The notes under the pieces: model-generated
What the model was told of the DNA's origin: nothing
Databases searched by the model: none
Seen by the model: only the letters and a program-made list of their open reading frames with translations
DNA from: Pseudomonadota bacterium
GTDB lineage: Bacteria; Pseudomonadota; Gammaproteobacteria; Xanthomonadales; Xanthomonadaceae
NCBI GenBank assembly: GCA_018240435.1
Contig: JAFEFT010000008.1
Span: forward strand, 21,578 to 85,577
Length of the DNA stretch: 64,000 nucleotides
Direction: 5' to 3'
Translations under genes and position numbers: made by a program
Shown here: positions 46,740 through 55,286 of the stretch, piece after piece
Position numbering within the stretch: the first letter of the stretch is position 1
Layout of the letters: every line of letters starts with the position of its first letter

Positions 46740-47945
46740 TCAAAGCGCCTCGAAAATCCCCGCCGCACCCATGCCGGTGCCGATGCACATCGTCACCATG
46801 CCGTACTTGAGCTTGCGCCGGCGCAGTCCGTGGACGAGGGTGGCGGTGCGGATGGCGCCGGTGGCGCCGAGCGGGTGGCCGAGGGCGATCGCGCCGCCGA
46901 GCGGGTTGACCTTGGCCGGGTCGAGGCCGATATCGCCAATCACCGCCAGCGCCTGCGCGGCAAAGGCCTCGTTGAGCTCGATCCAGTCCAGTTGCTCCTT
47001 GCGCAAACCGGCCTGCGCCAGCGCCTTGGGGATGGCCGCGATCGGGCCGATGCCCATGACTTCCGGGCGCACGCCGGCCACCGCGAAGCCGACGAAACGG
47101 GCCAGCGGGGTCAGGCCGAATTCCTTGATCGCCGCCTCCGAGGCCAGCAACACCGCGCCGGCGCCATCGGACATCTGCGAGGAATTGCCGGCGGTGACGG
47201 TGCCGCCGAATTGCCCGTTGCGGAACACCGGCTTGAGCTTGGCCAGCCCTTCGGCCGAGGTATCGGCGCGCGGGCCTTCGTCGGCATCCACGCGGCGTTC
47301 GTGCAGGCGCACGACGTTGCCGGCCAGGTCGGGCTGGTGCGAAACCACCGTGTACGGGCTGATCTCGTCGGCGAATTCGCCGGCCGCCTGTGCTGCCAGC
47401 GCCTTCTGGTGCGAGGCCAGCGCGAATGCATCCTGATCGGCGCGCGCGACCTTCCATTCCTCGGCGACCTTCTCGGCGGTGATGCCCATGCCGTAGGCGA
47501 TGTTGACGTGGTCGTTGCTGAACACCTTCGGACTGATCGCCACCCGGCGGCCCATGATCGGGATCATCGACATCGACTCGGTGCCACCGGCGAGCATCAG
47601 TTCGGCCTCGCCGAGGCGGATGCGGTCGGCTGCCATCGCCACCGCCTGCAAACCCGACGAGCAGAAACGATTGATGGTCTGCGCCGGCACCGAGTTGGGC
47701 AGATCGGCGAGCAGGGCGCCGATGCGCGCCACGTTCATGCCTTGCTCGCCCTCGGGCATGGCGCAGCCGACGATGACATCGCCGATGCGGGCCGGGTCGA
47801 TGCCCGGTGCCTGCGCGAGCACGCTGCGCAGCACGTGCGCGAGCATTTCATCGGGACGGGTGTTGTGGAACATGCCGCGCGGTGCCTTGCCGACCGGGGT
47901 GCGGGCGGCGGCGACGATGTAGGCGGCTTGGGTTGGTCTGGTCAT
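46740..47945 (-). CDS. fadA: Acetyl-CoA C-acyltransferase (thiolase)
   Basis: Last enzyme of beta-oxidation, cleaving 3-ketoacyl-CoA with CoA. The 401-residue protein has the active-site cysteine in TINRFCSSGLQA (about residue 92), the histidine in AIALGHPLGATGA (about 359), and the second cysteine in MVTMCIGTGMGAA (about 389). It is downstream of the HAD/ECH fusion gene and separated from it by a tandem-repeat spacer. The symbol reflects function, not proven orthology to E. coli FadA or FadI. Confidence 0.93.
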   Translation of the reverse strand: MTRPTQAAYIVAAARTPVGKAPRGMFHNTRPDEMLAHVLRSVLAQAPGIDPARIGDVIVGCAMPEGEQGMNVARIGALLADLPNSVPAQTINRFCSSGLQAVAMAADRIRLGEAELMLAGGTESMSMIPIMGRRVAISPKVFSNDHVNIAYGMGITAEKVAEEWKVARADQDAFALASHQKALAAQAAGEFADEISPYTVVSHQPDLAGNVVRLHERRVDADEGPRADTSAEGLAKLKPVFRNGQFGGTVTAGNSSQMSDGAGAVLLASEAAIKEFGLTPLARFVGFAVAGVRPEVMGIGPIAAIPKALAQAGLRKEQLDWIELNEAFAAQALAVIGDIGLDPAKVNPLGGAIALGHPLGATGAIRTATLVHGLRRRKLKYGMVTMCIGTGMGAAGIFEAL

Positions 47946-47966
47946 GGGAAAGCTCCGTGGAAGAAG

Positions 47967-48240
47967 TCCGCGAAGGACGCAAAGGGCGCAAAAGGGAGCA
48001 GTTCAACAATTATTTTGCGATCTTTGCGTCTTTTGCGGATGAGCAGGTTTTGTGAAGAAAAGTTGTCCGCGAAGGACGCAAAGGGCGCAAAAGGGAGCAG
48101 TTCAATATTTTGCGATCTTTGCGCCTTTTGCGGATGAACAGGTTTTGTGAAGAAAAGTTGTCCGCAAAGGACGCGAAGGGCGCAAAAGGGAGCAGTTCAA
48201 CAATCATTTTGCGATCTTTGCGTATTTCGCGGACGACGCC
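47967..48240. repeat. Tandem ~97-bp palindromic repeat, about 2.8 copies
   Basis: Unit 1 (47967-48065, 99 bp), unit 2 (48066-48160, 95 bp) and a partial unit 3 (48161-48240) are near identical, differing by single substitutions and a 4-bp gap. Each unit has a left half CCGCGAAGGACGCAAAGGG and a right half with complementary TCTTTGCG and TTTTGCGG, so each can fold into a hairpin. The array fills the whole gap between the thiolase and HAD/ECH genes. Confidence 0.9.
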
Positions 48241-48244
48241 GTTT

Positions 48245-50617
48245 TTAGTTACGCAAGGGTTTACCGGTGGTGAGGGTATGCACGATGCGCTCCTGCGTCT
48301 TGGGCATCTGCGCCAGGGCGACGAAATGTTCGCGCTCCAGCCGCAACAGCCAGTCCTCGTCGACCGGCGCGCCGCGATCGACCGCGCCGCCGCACAGCAC
48401 GGTGGCGATGCGGCTGGCGACTTCGAAGTCGTGTTTGGAGATGAAGCGGCCTTCGAGCATGTTCACCAGCAGCATCTTGAAGGTGGCGATGCCGACATCG
48501 CCGGCGGCGGCGATGCGGCGGGCGGGGATCGGTGGCCGCCAGCCGGACTCGGCCAGCGCGCGCACCTGCGCCTTGGCCACGTGCAGCAGTTCGTGGGCGT
48601 GGAACACCACCACGTCGTCCGGGCGCAGCAGGCCCATCTGTTTGGCTTCCAGCGCCGAGGTCGAGACCTTGGCCATCGCCACCGTCTCGAAGTACGGTTT
48701 GAGTTGGGCGAACACGTCGCCGCCATCGCCGGCCGCGACGCTGGCGCGCAGCGCGATCTCCTTCAGGCCGCCGCCGCCGGGGAGCAGGCCGACGCCGGCC
48801 TCGACCAGACCGATGTAGCTCTCCAGCGCCGCCACCGTGCGTGCGCAGTGCATCTGGAACTCGCAGCCGCCGCCCAGGGCCATGCCGCGCACCGCCGCCA
48901 CCACCGGCACCTGCGCGTGCTTGATGCGCATGCTGGCGGCCTGGAACTGCGCGATCATCGCCTCGAAATCGGCGACCCTTCCGGCCTGCAGCAGGCCCAT
49001 CGCACCCTTGAGGTCGGCACCGGCCGAGAACGGTTCGCTGTCCTGCCAGATCACCAGACCGGCGAAGTCCCGCTCGGCGCAGTCCACCGCCTGCTGCACG
49101 CCGGCGATGACGCCGTCGTTGACGGTGTGCATCTTGGTCTTGAAGCCGAGCACGGCGATGCCGTCGCCGTCGTGCCACAGGCGCACGGCATCGGTTTCGA
49201 ATACCGTCTGCCCGGCATCGAAGCGCTCGCCCAGCAACGGATCGGGGAAGCGCTGGCGGCGATAGACAGGCAGGGACGAGCGCGGCAGCTCGGCGTTTTT
49301 CGCCGGGCTGTAGCTGCCGCCCGGGCCATGCACGCCATCGCGGCCGTCCAGCACCCAAGCGGGCAGCGGCGCGCTGGACATCGCCTTGCCGGCGGCGATG
49401 TCGTCGGCGATCCAGCCGGCGACCTGCTGCCAGCCGGCCGCCTGCCAGGTCTCGAACGGGCCAAGCTTCCAGCCGTAGCCCCAGCGGATGGCGAAATCGA
49501 CGTCGCGGGCGGTATCGGCGATCGAAGCCAGATGATACGCACTGTAATGGAACAGATCGCGGAAGATCGCCCACAGGAATTGTGCCTGCGGCTGCGACGA
49601 TGCCCGCAATGCCGCGAACTTCGCGGCCGGATCGCGGATTTTCAGCATTTCGGCGACTTCCGGCGCGACCTCGCTCGCACTGGCGCGATAGTCCCGCGCC
49701 GCCGGATCGAGCACCTGGATGTCCTTGCCGAGCTTGCGGAAGAAGCCGGCACCCGTCTTCTGTCCGAGCGCGCCTTGCGCGATCAGTGCCTTGAGCAGCT
49801 CGGGCACGGCGAAATAGCCGTGCCAGGGGTCATTGGGCAGGGTGTCGGCCATCGTCTGGATGACGTGCGCCATCGTGTCCAGCCCGACCACGTCGGCGGT
49901 GCGGTAGGTGGCCGACTTCGGCCGGCCGATCGCCGGCCCGGTCAGGGCGTCGACGACGTCGAAGCCCAGCCCGAACGCCTGCGTGTGGTGAAAGGTCGAG
50001 AGGATCGAAAACACGCCGATGCGGTTGCCGATGAAGTTCGGCGTGTCCTTGGCGCGCACGACGCCTTTGCCCAGCGCCGTCGTCAGGAAAGTTTCAAGAT
50101 TATCAAGCACTTTTGGCGATGTCTTCGCGCAAGGTATCAACTCGGCGAGGTGCATGTAGCGTGGCGGGTTGAAGAAATGCAGGCCGCAGAAGCGCTCGTG
50201 CAGGCTTTCGTCGAGCACGCTCGCCAGCGCCTCGATCGACAGCCCCGAGGTGTTGGACGCGAGGATGGCGTGCCCGGCGACATGCGGGGCGACTTTGGCG
50301 TAGAGGTCTTTCTTCCAGTCCAGGCGTTCGGCGATGGCCTCGACGATCAAGTCGCAGCCCGCCAGCAGCGGCAGGTGCTGGTCGTAATTGGCCGGGACGA
50401 TCGCGCCGGCGCGGTCTTTGGCCGCCAGCGGCGCAGGCGACAGCTTGCCGAGGTTGGCGATGGCCTTGAGGACGATGCCGTTGGGGTCGCCGGATTTGGC
50501 CGGCAGGTCGTACAAGATCACGTCCACACCGGCATTGGCCAGGTGGGCGGCGATCTGCGCGCCCATGACACCGGCGCCGAGGACAGCGGCGCGACGTACA
50601 AGTAGTTTATTAGACAT
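48245..50617 (-). CDS. fadN: 3-hydroxyacyl-CoA dehydrogenase / enoyl-CoA hydratase fusion
   Basis: A 790-residue bifunctional beta-oxidation enzyme. The N-terminal half is the NAD-dependent dehydrogenase (AAVLGAGVMGAQIAAHLANAG, LASNTSGLS, HFFNPPRYMHLAELIP). The C-terminal ~330 residues are the crotonase domain (MALGGGCEFQMHC, EAGVGLLPGGGG). This HAD-then-ECH order matches FadN-type proteins and is the reverse of E. coli FadB. It precedes the thiolase and probably forms an operon with it despite the repeats. A TetR gene lies 580 bp upstream on the same strand. Confidence 0.92.
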   Translation of the reverse strand: MSNKLLVRRAAVLGAGVMGAQIAAHLANAGVDVILYDLPAKSGDPNGIVLKAIANLGKLSPAPLAAKDRAGAIVPANYDQHLPLLAGCDLIVEAIAERLDWKKDLYAKVAPHVAGHAILASNTSGLSIEALASVLDESLHERFCGLHFFNPPRYMHLAELIPCAKTSPKVLDNLETFLTTALGKGVVRAKDTPNFIGNRIGVFSILSTFHHTQAFGLGFDVVDALTGPAIGRPKSATYRTADVVGLDTMAHVIQTMADTLPNDPWHGYFAVPELLKALIAQGALGQKTGAGFFRKLGKDIQVLDPAARDYRASASEVAPEVAEMLKIRDPAAKFAALRASSQPQAQFLWAIFRDLFHYSAYHLASIADTARDVDFAIRWGYGWKLGPFETWQAAGWQQVAGWIADDIAAGKAMSSAPLPAWVLDGRDGVHGPGGSYSPAKNAELPRSSLPVYRRQRFPDPLLGERFDAGQTVFETDAVRLWHDGDGIAVLGFKTKMHTVNDGVIAGVQQAVDCAERDFAGLVIWQDSEPFSAGADLKGAMGLLQAGRVADFEAMIAQFQAASMRIKHAQVPVVAAVRGMALGGGCEFQMHCARTVAALESYIGLVEAGVGLLPGGGGLKEIALRASVAAGDGGDVFAQLKPYFETVAMAKVSTSALEAKQMGLLRPDDVVVFHAHELLHVAKAQVRALAESGWRPPIPARRIAAAGDVGIATFKMLLVNMLEGRFISKHDFEVASRIATVLCGGAVDRGAPVDEDWLLRLEREHFVALAQMPKTQERIVHTLTTGKPLRN

Positions 50618-51199
50618 ATGCCATATCCTATTGATTCAGTTGTATTCGGTTGTGAATCGGGAATGGGGAATGGGGGAGGCTTGCAATGCTCTCAACTTTT
50701 CCCGCAAGTGAGGGAGAGTGCCGGCTGAGCTTCGCGGCTCATCAGGCGTTCTGATTAGCCCTGACGCTCAGATCGTCATTGACCGGCTTCGCCGTTGCAG
50801 AGCGCTTCCGCGAAGGCGGGAGGTGCTTCTCAACAGCCGAAGGCGGGTCATCCACGTTCATGATGAACTTTCCCGAAGGGCGTGGATCCCCGCCTTCGCG
50901 GGGATGACGAGCATGATTTCACTCTAAGGAAGGTCTGAACAACGTTGTTTTTGATCGTCATTCCAGCGAAAGCGGGAATCCAGTGACTTTGTTTCAAAGG
51001 CTTACCGTCGCTGGATCCCTGCTTCCGCAGGGATGACGGCAATCATTCAGACTTTCCCTAAAGTTGAGAGCATCAGGGTAGGGTGGGGGGTGCTTTTGCT
51101 GTTATGTCATCATTAAATAAATAAAAACAATCACATAAACGACTACTCTGACAATTTACTTAAACATTCTGATGCGAAATCCATGCGCCTTGGCCGTGC
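50618..51199. other. Repeat-rich intergenic region between tetR and HAD/ECH
   Basis: 582 bp without a gene. It holds GGGAATGGGG heptamer relatives (50660-50677), a 389-bp segment bounded by 14-bp inverted repeats (50686-51074) containing two further palindromic repeat motifs, and an AT-rich tract (about 51095-51170) unlike the GC-rich surroundings. Confidence 0.75.
50686..51074. mobile_element. MITE-like element with 14-bp terminal inverted repeats
   Basis: ATGCTCTCAACTTT at 50686-50699 and its exact reverse complement at 51061-51074 bound 389 bp with no coding capacity. Inside lies a second inverted pair, TAAGGAAGGTCTGAA near 50929 and TTCAGACTTTCCCTAA near 51047. Two palindromic motifs are also inside: GGATCCCCGCCTTCGCGGGG near 50883 and ATTCCAGCGAAAGCGGGAAT near 50961. 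No target-site duplication is evident. Nested repeat insertions are the simplest reading. Confidence 0.5.
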
Positions 51200-51832
51200 T
51201 CAAGGCGCGCGTAACCCCGCCGCCGTGAACCGGATCAAGGCCGCCGCCGCGTTCTGGCAATGGATTTTTTCGGCCCGCGCGCTGGGCCGCCGGATCAGCC
51301 CGAAGTCGGCCATCGCGTAGGTCAGCGCGCCGGCGACGAAATCCAGCCGCCAGTGCAGTTCTTCCTTGCCCAGATCGGGCAGGCAGCCGGCGATGGCTTT
51401 GGAAAACTCGCGCATGACGTGGCCGTAGTTGTCGGACAGGAACTTGCGCAGGCGCTCGTTTTTCTCGGCGTAGGCGCGCGCCAATACGCGCACGAAAGCC
51501 GAGCCGCCGTGGCGATCCAGCGTCAACGCCAGCGCCGGTTCGATGAACGCCGCCAGGATCGGTTCGAGCTGTCCGGGCTGCTCGGTCAGCGCCGCGCGCA
51601 GGGTGGTCAGGCGCTTGTCGCTCAGCTCGTCGAGGCGGCGACGGAACACCTCGGCGACGAGGTTTTCTTTCGAGCCGAAATGATAGTTCACCGCCGCGAT
51701 GTTGACCTCGGCGTGCTGGGTGACCTGGCGCAGCGAAGTGCCGGCGAAACCGTACTGCGCGAACAGGTCTTCGGCGGCGCCGAGAATGCGTTCCTTGGTC
51801 GAGAAATGTCCTTCCGCCGCCACGTCGAGCAT
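51200..51832 (-). CDS. TetR/AcrR-family regulator, probably of fatty acid degradation
   Basis: A 210-residue repressor. The helix-turn-helix is GFAGTSLRQVTQHAEVN with NYHFGSKENLVAEVF at about residues 28-62, and the C-terminal ligand domain is helical. A 20-bp palindrome containing GAAAC-GATC-GTTTC ends four bases before the start codon and resembles the operator of PsrA, a fatty-acid-responsive TetR regulator. The next same-strand genes are beta-oxidation genes. The PsrA-like role is inferred from operator and neighbourhood. Confidence 0.85.
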   Translation of the reverse strand: MLDVAAEGHFSTKERILGAAEDLFAQYGFAGTSLRQVTQHAEVNIAAVNYHFGSKENLVAEVFRRRLDELSDKRLTTLRAALTEQPGQLEPILAAFIEPALALTLDRHGGSAFVRVLARAYAEKNERLRKFLSDNYGHVMREFSKAIAGCLPDLGKEELHWRLDFVAGALTYAMADFGLIRRPSARAEKIHCQNAAAALIRFTAAGLRAP

Positions 51833-51835
51833 CCG

Positions 51836-51855
51836 ATTGAAACGATCGTTTCAAT
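51836..51855. promoter_or_regulatory. PsrA-type palindromic operator at tetR start
   Basis: A perfect 20-bp palindrome with core GAAAC-GATC-GTTTC lies 4-23 bp upstream of the TetR ATG (51832), on its ribosome-binding region. Binding there would block initiation and imply autorepression. No second good copy was found before the HAD/ECH gene. Confidence 0.65.
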
Positions 51856-52060
51856 TGAACACCTGGGCGGGGCGGGCGTCAATAGGTAAGGCACGCATCA
51901 GCTCGGATTTCATCCACGCGACAACTCTGAGAGGACAGTGACATGTGTGGACGGGTGCCGTGGTATCCTAGGCAGTCGCGGTACGGTCGCTTCGGCGCTT
52001 GTACCGAATTCGAGAATCCTTCCCCAACCCTCTGTTTTCACTTACGTACTGGAGCATCGC

Positions 52061-52486
52061 ATGGCGCTGGAGCGCACGTTGTCCATCATCAAGCCCGACG
52101 CCGTCGGCAAGAACGTCATCGGCGCGATCTATTCGCGCTTCGAGAGCAACGGCCTGAAGGTCGTCGCCGCGAAGATGAAGCATCTGTCGACCAAGGAAGC
52201 GGAGGGTTTCTACGCGGTGCACCGCGAGCGGCCGTTCTTCCGCCCGCTGGTCGAGTTCATGACCTCCGGGCCGGTGATGATCCAGGTGCTCGAAGGCGAG
52301 GGCGCGGTGCTGAAGAACCGCGAACTGATGGGTGCCACCAACCCGAAGGATGCAGCAAAGGGCACGATCCGCGCCGACTTCGCGCAGTCGATCGACGCCA
52401 ACGCCGTGCATGGCTCCGATTCGCTGGAGAACGCCGCCATCGAGTGCGCGTACTTCTTCGCCAGCACCGAGCTGTGCCCGCGTTGA
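52061..52486 (+). CDS. ndk: Nucleoside diphosphate kinase
   Basis: Transfers the gamma-phosphate between nucleoside tri- and diphosphates. The 141-residue length is standard. It starts [21 protein letters not shown] and carries the active-site histidine in [12 protein letters not shown] (about residue 117). GGAG lies 7-10 nt before ATG 52061; the frame open to 51938 upstream has no family match. It precedes rlmN by 9 nt. Confidence 0.98.
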   Translation: MALERTLSIIKPDAVGKNVIGAIYSRFESNGLKVVAAKMKHLSTKEAEGFYAVHRERPFFRPLVEFMTSGPVMIQVLEGEGAVLKNRELMGATNPKDAAKGTIRADFAQSIDANAVHGSDSLENAAIECAYFFASTELCPR

Positions 52487-52495
52487 GCCGATGAC

Positions 52496-53692
52496 GTGAG
52501 CCGCGAGATCGCCAGCGTCACCCTGCCTGCCGCCGCGCCGGCCCCGGTCAATCTGCTGGGGCTGGATCGGACTGGCATGGTCGCGCTGTTTGCGGGCATC
52601 GGCGAGCCGCGCTATCGCGCCGAGCAGGTGATGAAGTGGATCTACCATCGCCACGAAACCGATTTTTCGGCGATGACCGACCTGGGCAAGGCGCTGCGCG
52701 CCAAGCTCGAAGCGGCCTGCGTGGTCGCGCCGCCGAAGGTGCAATTCGAAAAGCCATCTGCCGACGGCACCCACAAATGGCTGCTCGGCATGGATGGCGG
52801 CAATGCCATCGAGACGGTGTTCATCCCCGACAAGGGGCGCGGCACGCTGTGCGTGTCCTCGCAGGTAGGCTGCGCGCTGGCCTGCACGTTCTGCTCGACC
52901 GGCGCGGAGGGCTTCAACCGCAACCTGTCGGTGGCCGAGATCGTCGGCCAGGTGTGGGTGGCGGCAAAACATCTGGGCAACGTGCCGCATCGCCAGCGCA
53001 AGCTTACCAATGTGGTGATGATGGGCATGGGCGAGCCGTTGCACAATTTCGACAACGTCGTGCCGGCAATGAGCGTGATGCGCGACGATCTGGGTTTCGG
53101 CCTGGCCAACAAGCGCGTCACCTTGTCGACCTCGGGGCTGGTGCCGTGGATCGATCGGCTCGGTGTTGAATCGGACGTGTCGCTGGCGGTGTCGCTGCAC
53201 GCGCCCGACGACGAACTGCGCAGCCAGCTGATGCCGATCAACCGCAAGTATCCGATCGCCGAACTGCTCGCCGCCTGCCTGCGTTATGCGCAGCGCAAGC
53301 CGCGCACCTCGATCACCTTCGAATACACCCTGATGCAGGGTGTCAACGACAGCCCGGCGCAGGCGCGGGCGCTGGCCAGGCTGATGCGCGGCTTCAACGC
53401 GAAGCTGCAGCGCGACAACGCCGCCAAGGTGAACCTGATTCCGTTCAACCCGTTCCCCGGCACCGGCTATGTGCGCCCGTCCGACGACGCCGTCCGCGAC
53501 TTCCAGACGGTGCTGATGCATGCCGACGTGCTGACGATGGTGCGCCGTACCCGCGGCGACGACATCGATGCCGCCTGCGGCCAGCTCAAGGGGCGCGTGC
53601 TCGATCGCACCCGGCGGCAGGAACGGCTGCGTCGCGCCGGCGAAGCGGCGACGCCCACCCCACCCGAAGGAGACGTCGATGCGGCTGCGTGA
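52496..53692 (+). CDS. rlmN: 23S rRNA (adenine(2503)-C(2))-methyltransferase RlmN
   Basis: Radical-SAM enzyme that methylates A2503 of 23S rRNA and A37 of some tRNAs. The 398-residue protein has the [4Fe-4S] motif CALACTFCS (CxxxCxxC, about residues 123-130), [24 protein letters not shown], and the C-terminal catalytic cysteine in AACGQLKG. The start is GTG 52496. Its end overlaps the pilF start by 14 nt. The tail is longer and Pro/Ala-rich compared with E. coli. Confidence 0.97.
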   Translation: MSREIASVTLPAAAPAPVNLLGLDRTGMVALFAGIGEPRYRAEQVMKWIYHRHETDFSAMTDLGKALRAKLEAACVVAPPKVQFEKPSADGTHKWLLGMDGGNAIETVFIPDKGRGTLCVSSQVGCALACTFCSTGAEGFNRNLSVAEIVGQVWVAAKHLGNVPHRQRKLTNVVMMGMGEPLHNFDNVVPAMSVMRDDLGFGLANKRVTLSTSGLVPWIDRLGVESDVSLAVSLHAPDDELRSQLMPINRKYPIAELLAACLRYAQRKPRTSITFEYTLMQGVNDSPAQARALARLMRGFNAKLQRDNAAKVNLIPFNPFPGTGYVRPSDDAVRDFQTVLMHADVLTMVRRTRGDDIDAACGQLKGRVLDRTRRQERLRRAGEAATPTPPEGDVDAAA

Positions 53693-54476
53693 AATGCTCC
53701 CGATGAGCGCGATCGCGCTGGCGCTGCTGGCGCTGGCCGGCTGTCACAACAGCCGCAACCAGAGCCCGTACTTCTACAGCACCCAGCAGGACGTGCCGAA
53801 GTTCAAGTCCGATGCCGCCACCCCGCACGCGATCGCGCAAAACGAAGTCGCGCTGGCGCAGGAATACCTCAAGATGGGCAAGTACGATCTCGCCCTCGAA
53901 CGCCTGCAAAAGGCGATCAAGACCGAGCCGTCCTCGCCCGATGGCTACACCGTGCTCGGCCTGCTGTACGAGCGCATCAACCGGCCCGAACTGGCCGAAG
54001 CGAATTACGCCAAGGCGGTCAAGCTGGCGCCGGACAAGGGCGACATGCTCAACAACTACGGCGCATGGCTGTGCCGTTCGGGGCATCCGGCCGAGGCCGA
54101 CGTGCAATTCCGCAAGGCCCTGAGCGATCCGTTCTACCACACGCCGGGCGTGGCCATGCTCAATGCTTCGATCTGCGCGGCCAAGGCCGGCAAACTGGAA
54201 TTGGCCGAAGGCTACGGCCGGCAACTGCTGGCGGTCGACCCGAACAACTTGCAGGGTTTGCAGAACATGGCCGACATCTCGTTCCAGCGCGGCCAGTATC
54301 TGCAGGCACGCGGCTTCGTCGAGCGCTTCCTCGCCACCGGCGTCTATTCGCCGCCGTTGCTCGATCTGGGCGCGCGCATCGAGGACAAGCTCGGCGACAC
54401 GGCGGCCGCGCGCGGCTATCGCGACCGTATCGCCGCTGGCGCACCGCAACCGCAACCGCCGCCGAACGGCAACTGA
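53679..54476 (+). CDS. pilF: Type IV pilus biogenesis lipoprotein PilF/PilW
   Basis: Outer-membrane lipoprotein pilotin that localises the PilQ secretin. The 265-residue protein has the lipobox LLALAGC (Cys about residue 22) and about six tetratricopeptide repeats ([39 protein letters not shown]). GAAGGAG precedes the ATG, inside the rlmN 3' end. No other pilus gene is in the window. Confidence 0.92.
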   Translation: MRLREMLPMSAIALALLALAGCHNSRNQSPYFYSTQQDVPKFKSDAATPHAIAQNEVALAQEYLKMGKYDLALERLQKAIKTEPSSPDGYTVLGLLYERINRPELAEANYAKAVKLAPDKGDMLNNYGAWLCRSGHPAEADVQFRKALSDPFYHTPGVAMLNASICAAKAGKLELAEGYGRQLLAVDPNNLQGLQNMADISFQRGQYLQARGFVERFLATGVYSPPLLDLGARIEDKLGDTAAARGYRDRIAAGAPQPQPPPNGN

Positions 54477-54620
54477 TCGATGCGGACCACAGCGGTCGGC
54501 TTTGCGCTATCCTGCCGCGTCCTGTCGGCCGCCGGATGGCGCTGACGACGGCGCCGGGAATCGCGCACGCCACCTTCCATCCCCATCGAACGCGCCGACG
54601 GCGCGAACAGCAATCACAGC

Positions 54621-55286
54621 ATGGCCATCGACAATCAGGAAGAATACGAACAGGGCGAACAGTTGCGGGTCTGGCTGCGCGCCAACGGCATGTCGATGCT
54701 CGGCGGCATTGCCATCGGCCTGGCGCTGATCGCCGGCTGGCAATGGTGGCAACGCAAGCAGCTGCTGGCGGCCGAGAATGCCTCCGACACCTATGCGGCG
54801 GTGGCGGCGGCGGTCGATGCCGGTGCCGATACCAGGAAGGTCGCGGCGGCCGAGCGCAAGATCCGCGCCGATGACCACAAGTCGGCCTATCCGGCGCTGG
54901 CGGCGATGCGCCTGGCCGCCGAGCAGGTCGACAAGGGCGATGCCAAGGGCGCGCTGGCCACGCTCGACGAGGTCGGCACCGTCGCTGTCGATCCGGCCTT
55001 GTCGCAATTGCTGCAGTTGCGCGCAGCTCGCGTGCTGGTGATCCTCGGCCGCCCGGCCGATGCGATCGCGCGCCTGGACAAGGTCAAGGATCCGGCATGG
55101 ACGGCGGTGGCCGAGGAAATCCGCGGCGATGCCGAAAGCGCGCAAGGGCATGTCGAGCGCGCTCGCGACGCCTATGCGCGGGCGCTGGCGAAATTGCCCG
55201 ACGATGCGCCGGGCCGCACCTTGCTGCAGATGAAGCTGACCGAATCCGGCGGCGTCGTACCCACCACCGAGGCCAAGAAGGCATGA
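54621..55286 (+). CDS. yfgM: YfgM-type ancillary SecYEG translocon protein
   Basis: A 221-residue inner-membrane protein with one helix (MLGGIAIGLALIAGWQWWQ, about residues 26-44) and a periplasmic TPR-like domain. E. coli YfgM binds the Sec translocon and PpiD. It overlaps bamB by 4 nt (ATGA) and lies 144 nt after pilF. rodZ, ispG and hisS, which usually separate rlmN/pilF from yfgM, are absent here. Confidence 0.9.
   Translation: MAIDNQEEYEQGEQLRVWLRANGMSMLGGIAIGLALIAGWQWWQRKQLLAAENASDTYAAVAAAVDAGADTRKVAAAERKIRADDHKSAYPALAAMRLAAEQVDKGDAKGALATLDEVGTVAVDPALSQLLQLRAARVLVILGRPADAIARLDKVKDPAWTAVAEEIRGDAESAQGHVERARDAYARALAKLPDDAPGRTLLQMKLTESGGVVPTTEAKKA

Noticed and set aside
47967..48240. CRISPR array
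   Set aside because: The repeats are directly abutting ~97-bp units without unique spacers, and no cas gene is in the window.
48110..50605. 831-codon plus-strand ORF antisense to the HAD/ECH fusion
   Set aside because: It begins inside the tandem repeats and mirrors the fusion gene. No domain is recognised.
50686..51074. Complete insertion sequence
   Set aside because: Between the terminal repeats there is no transposase-like reading frame; only a MITE-like element is supportable.
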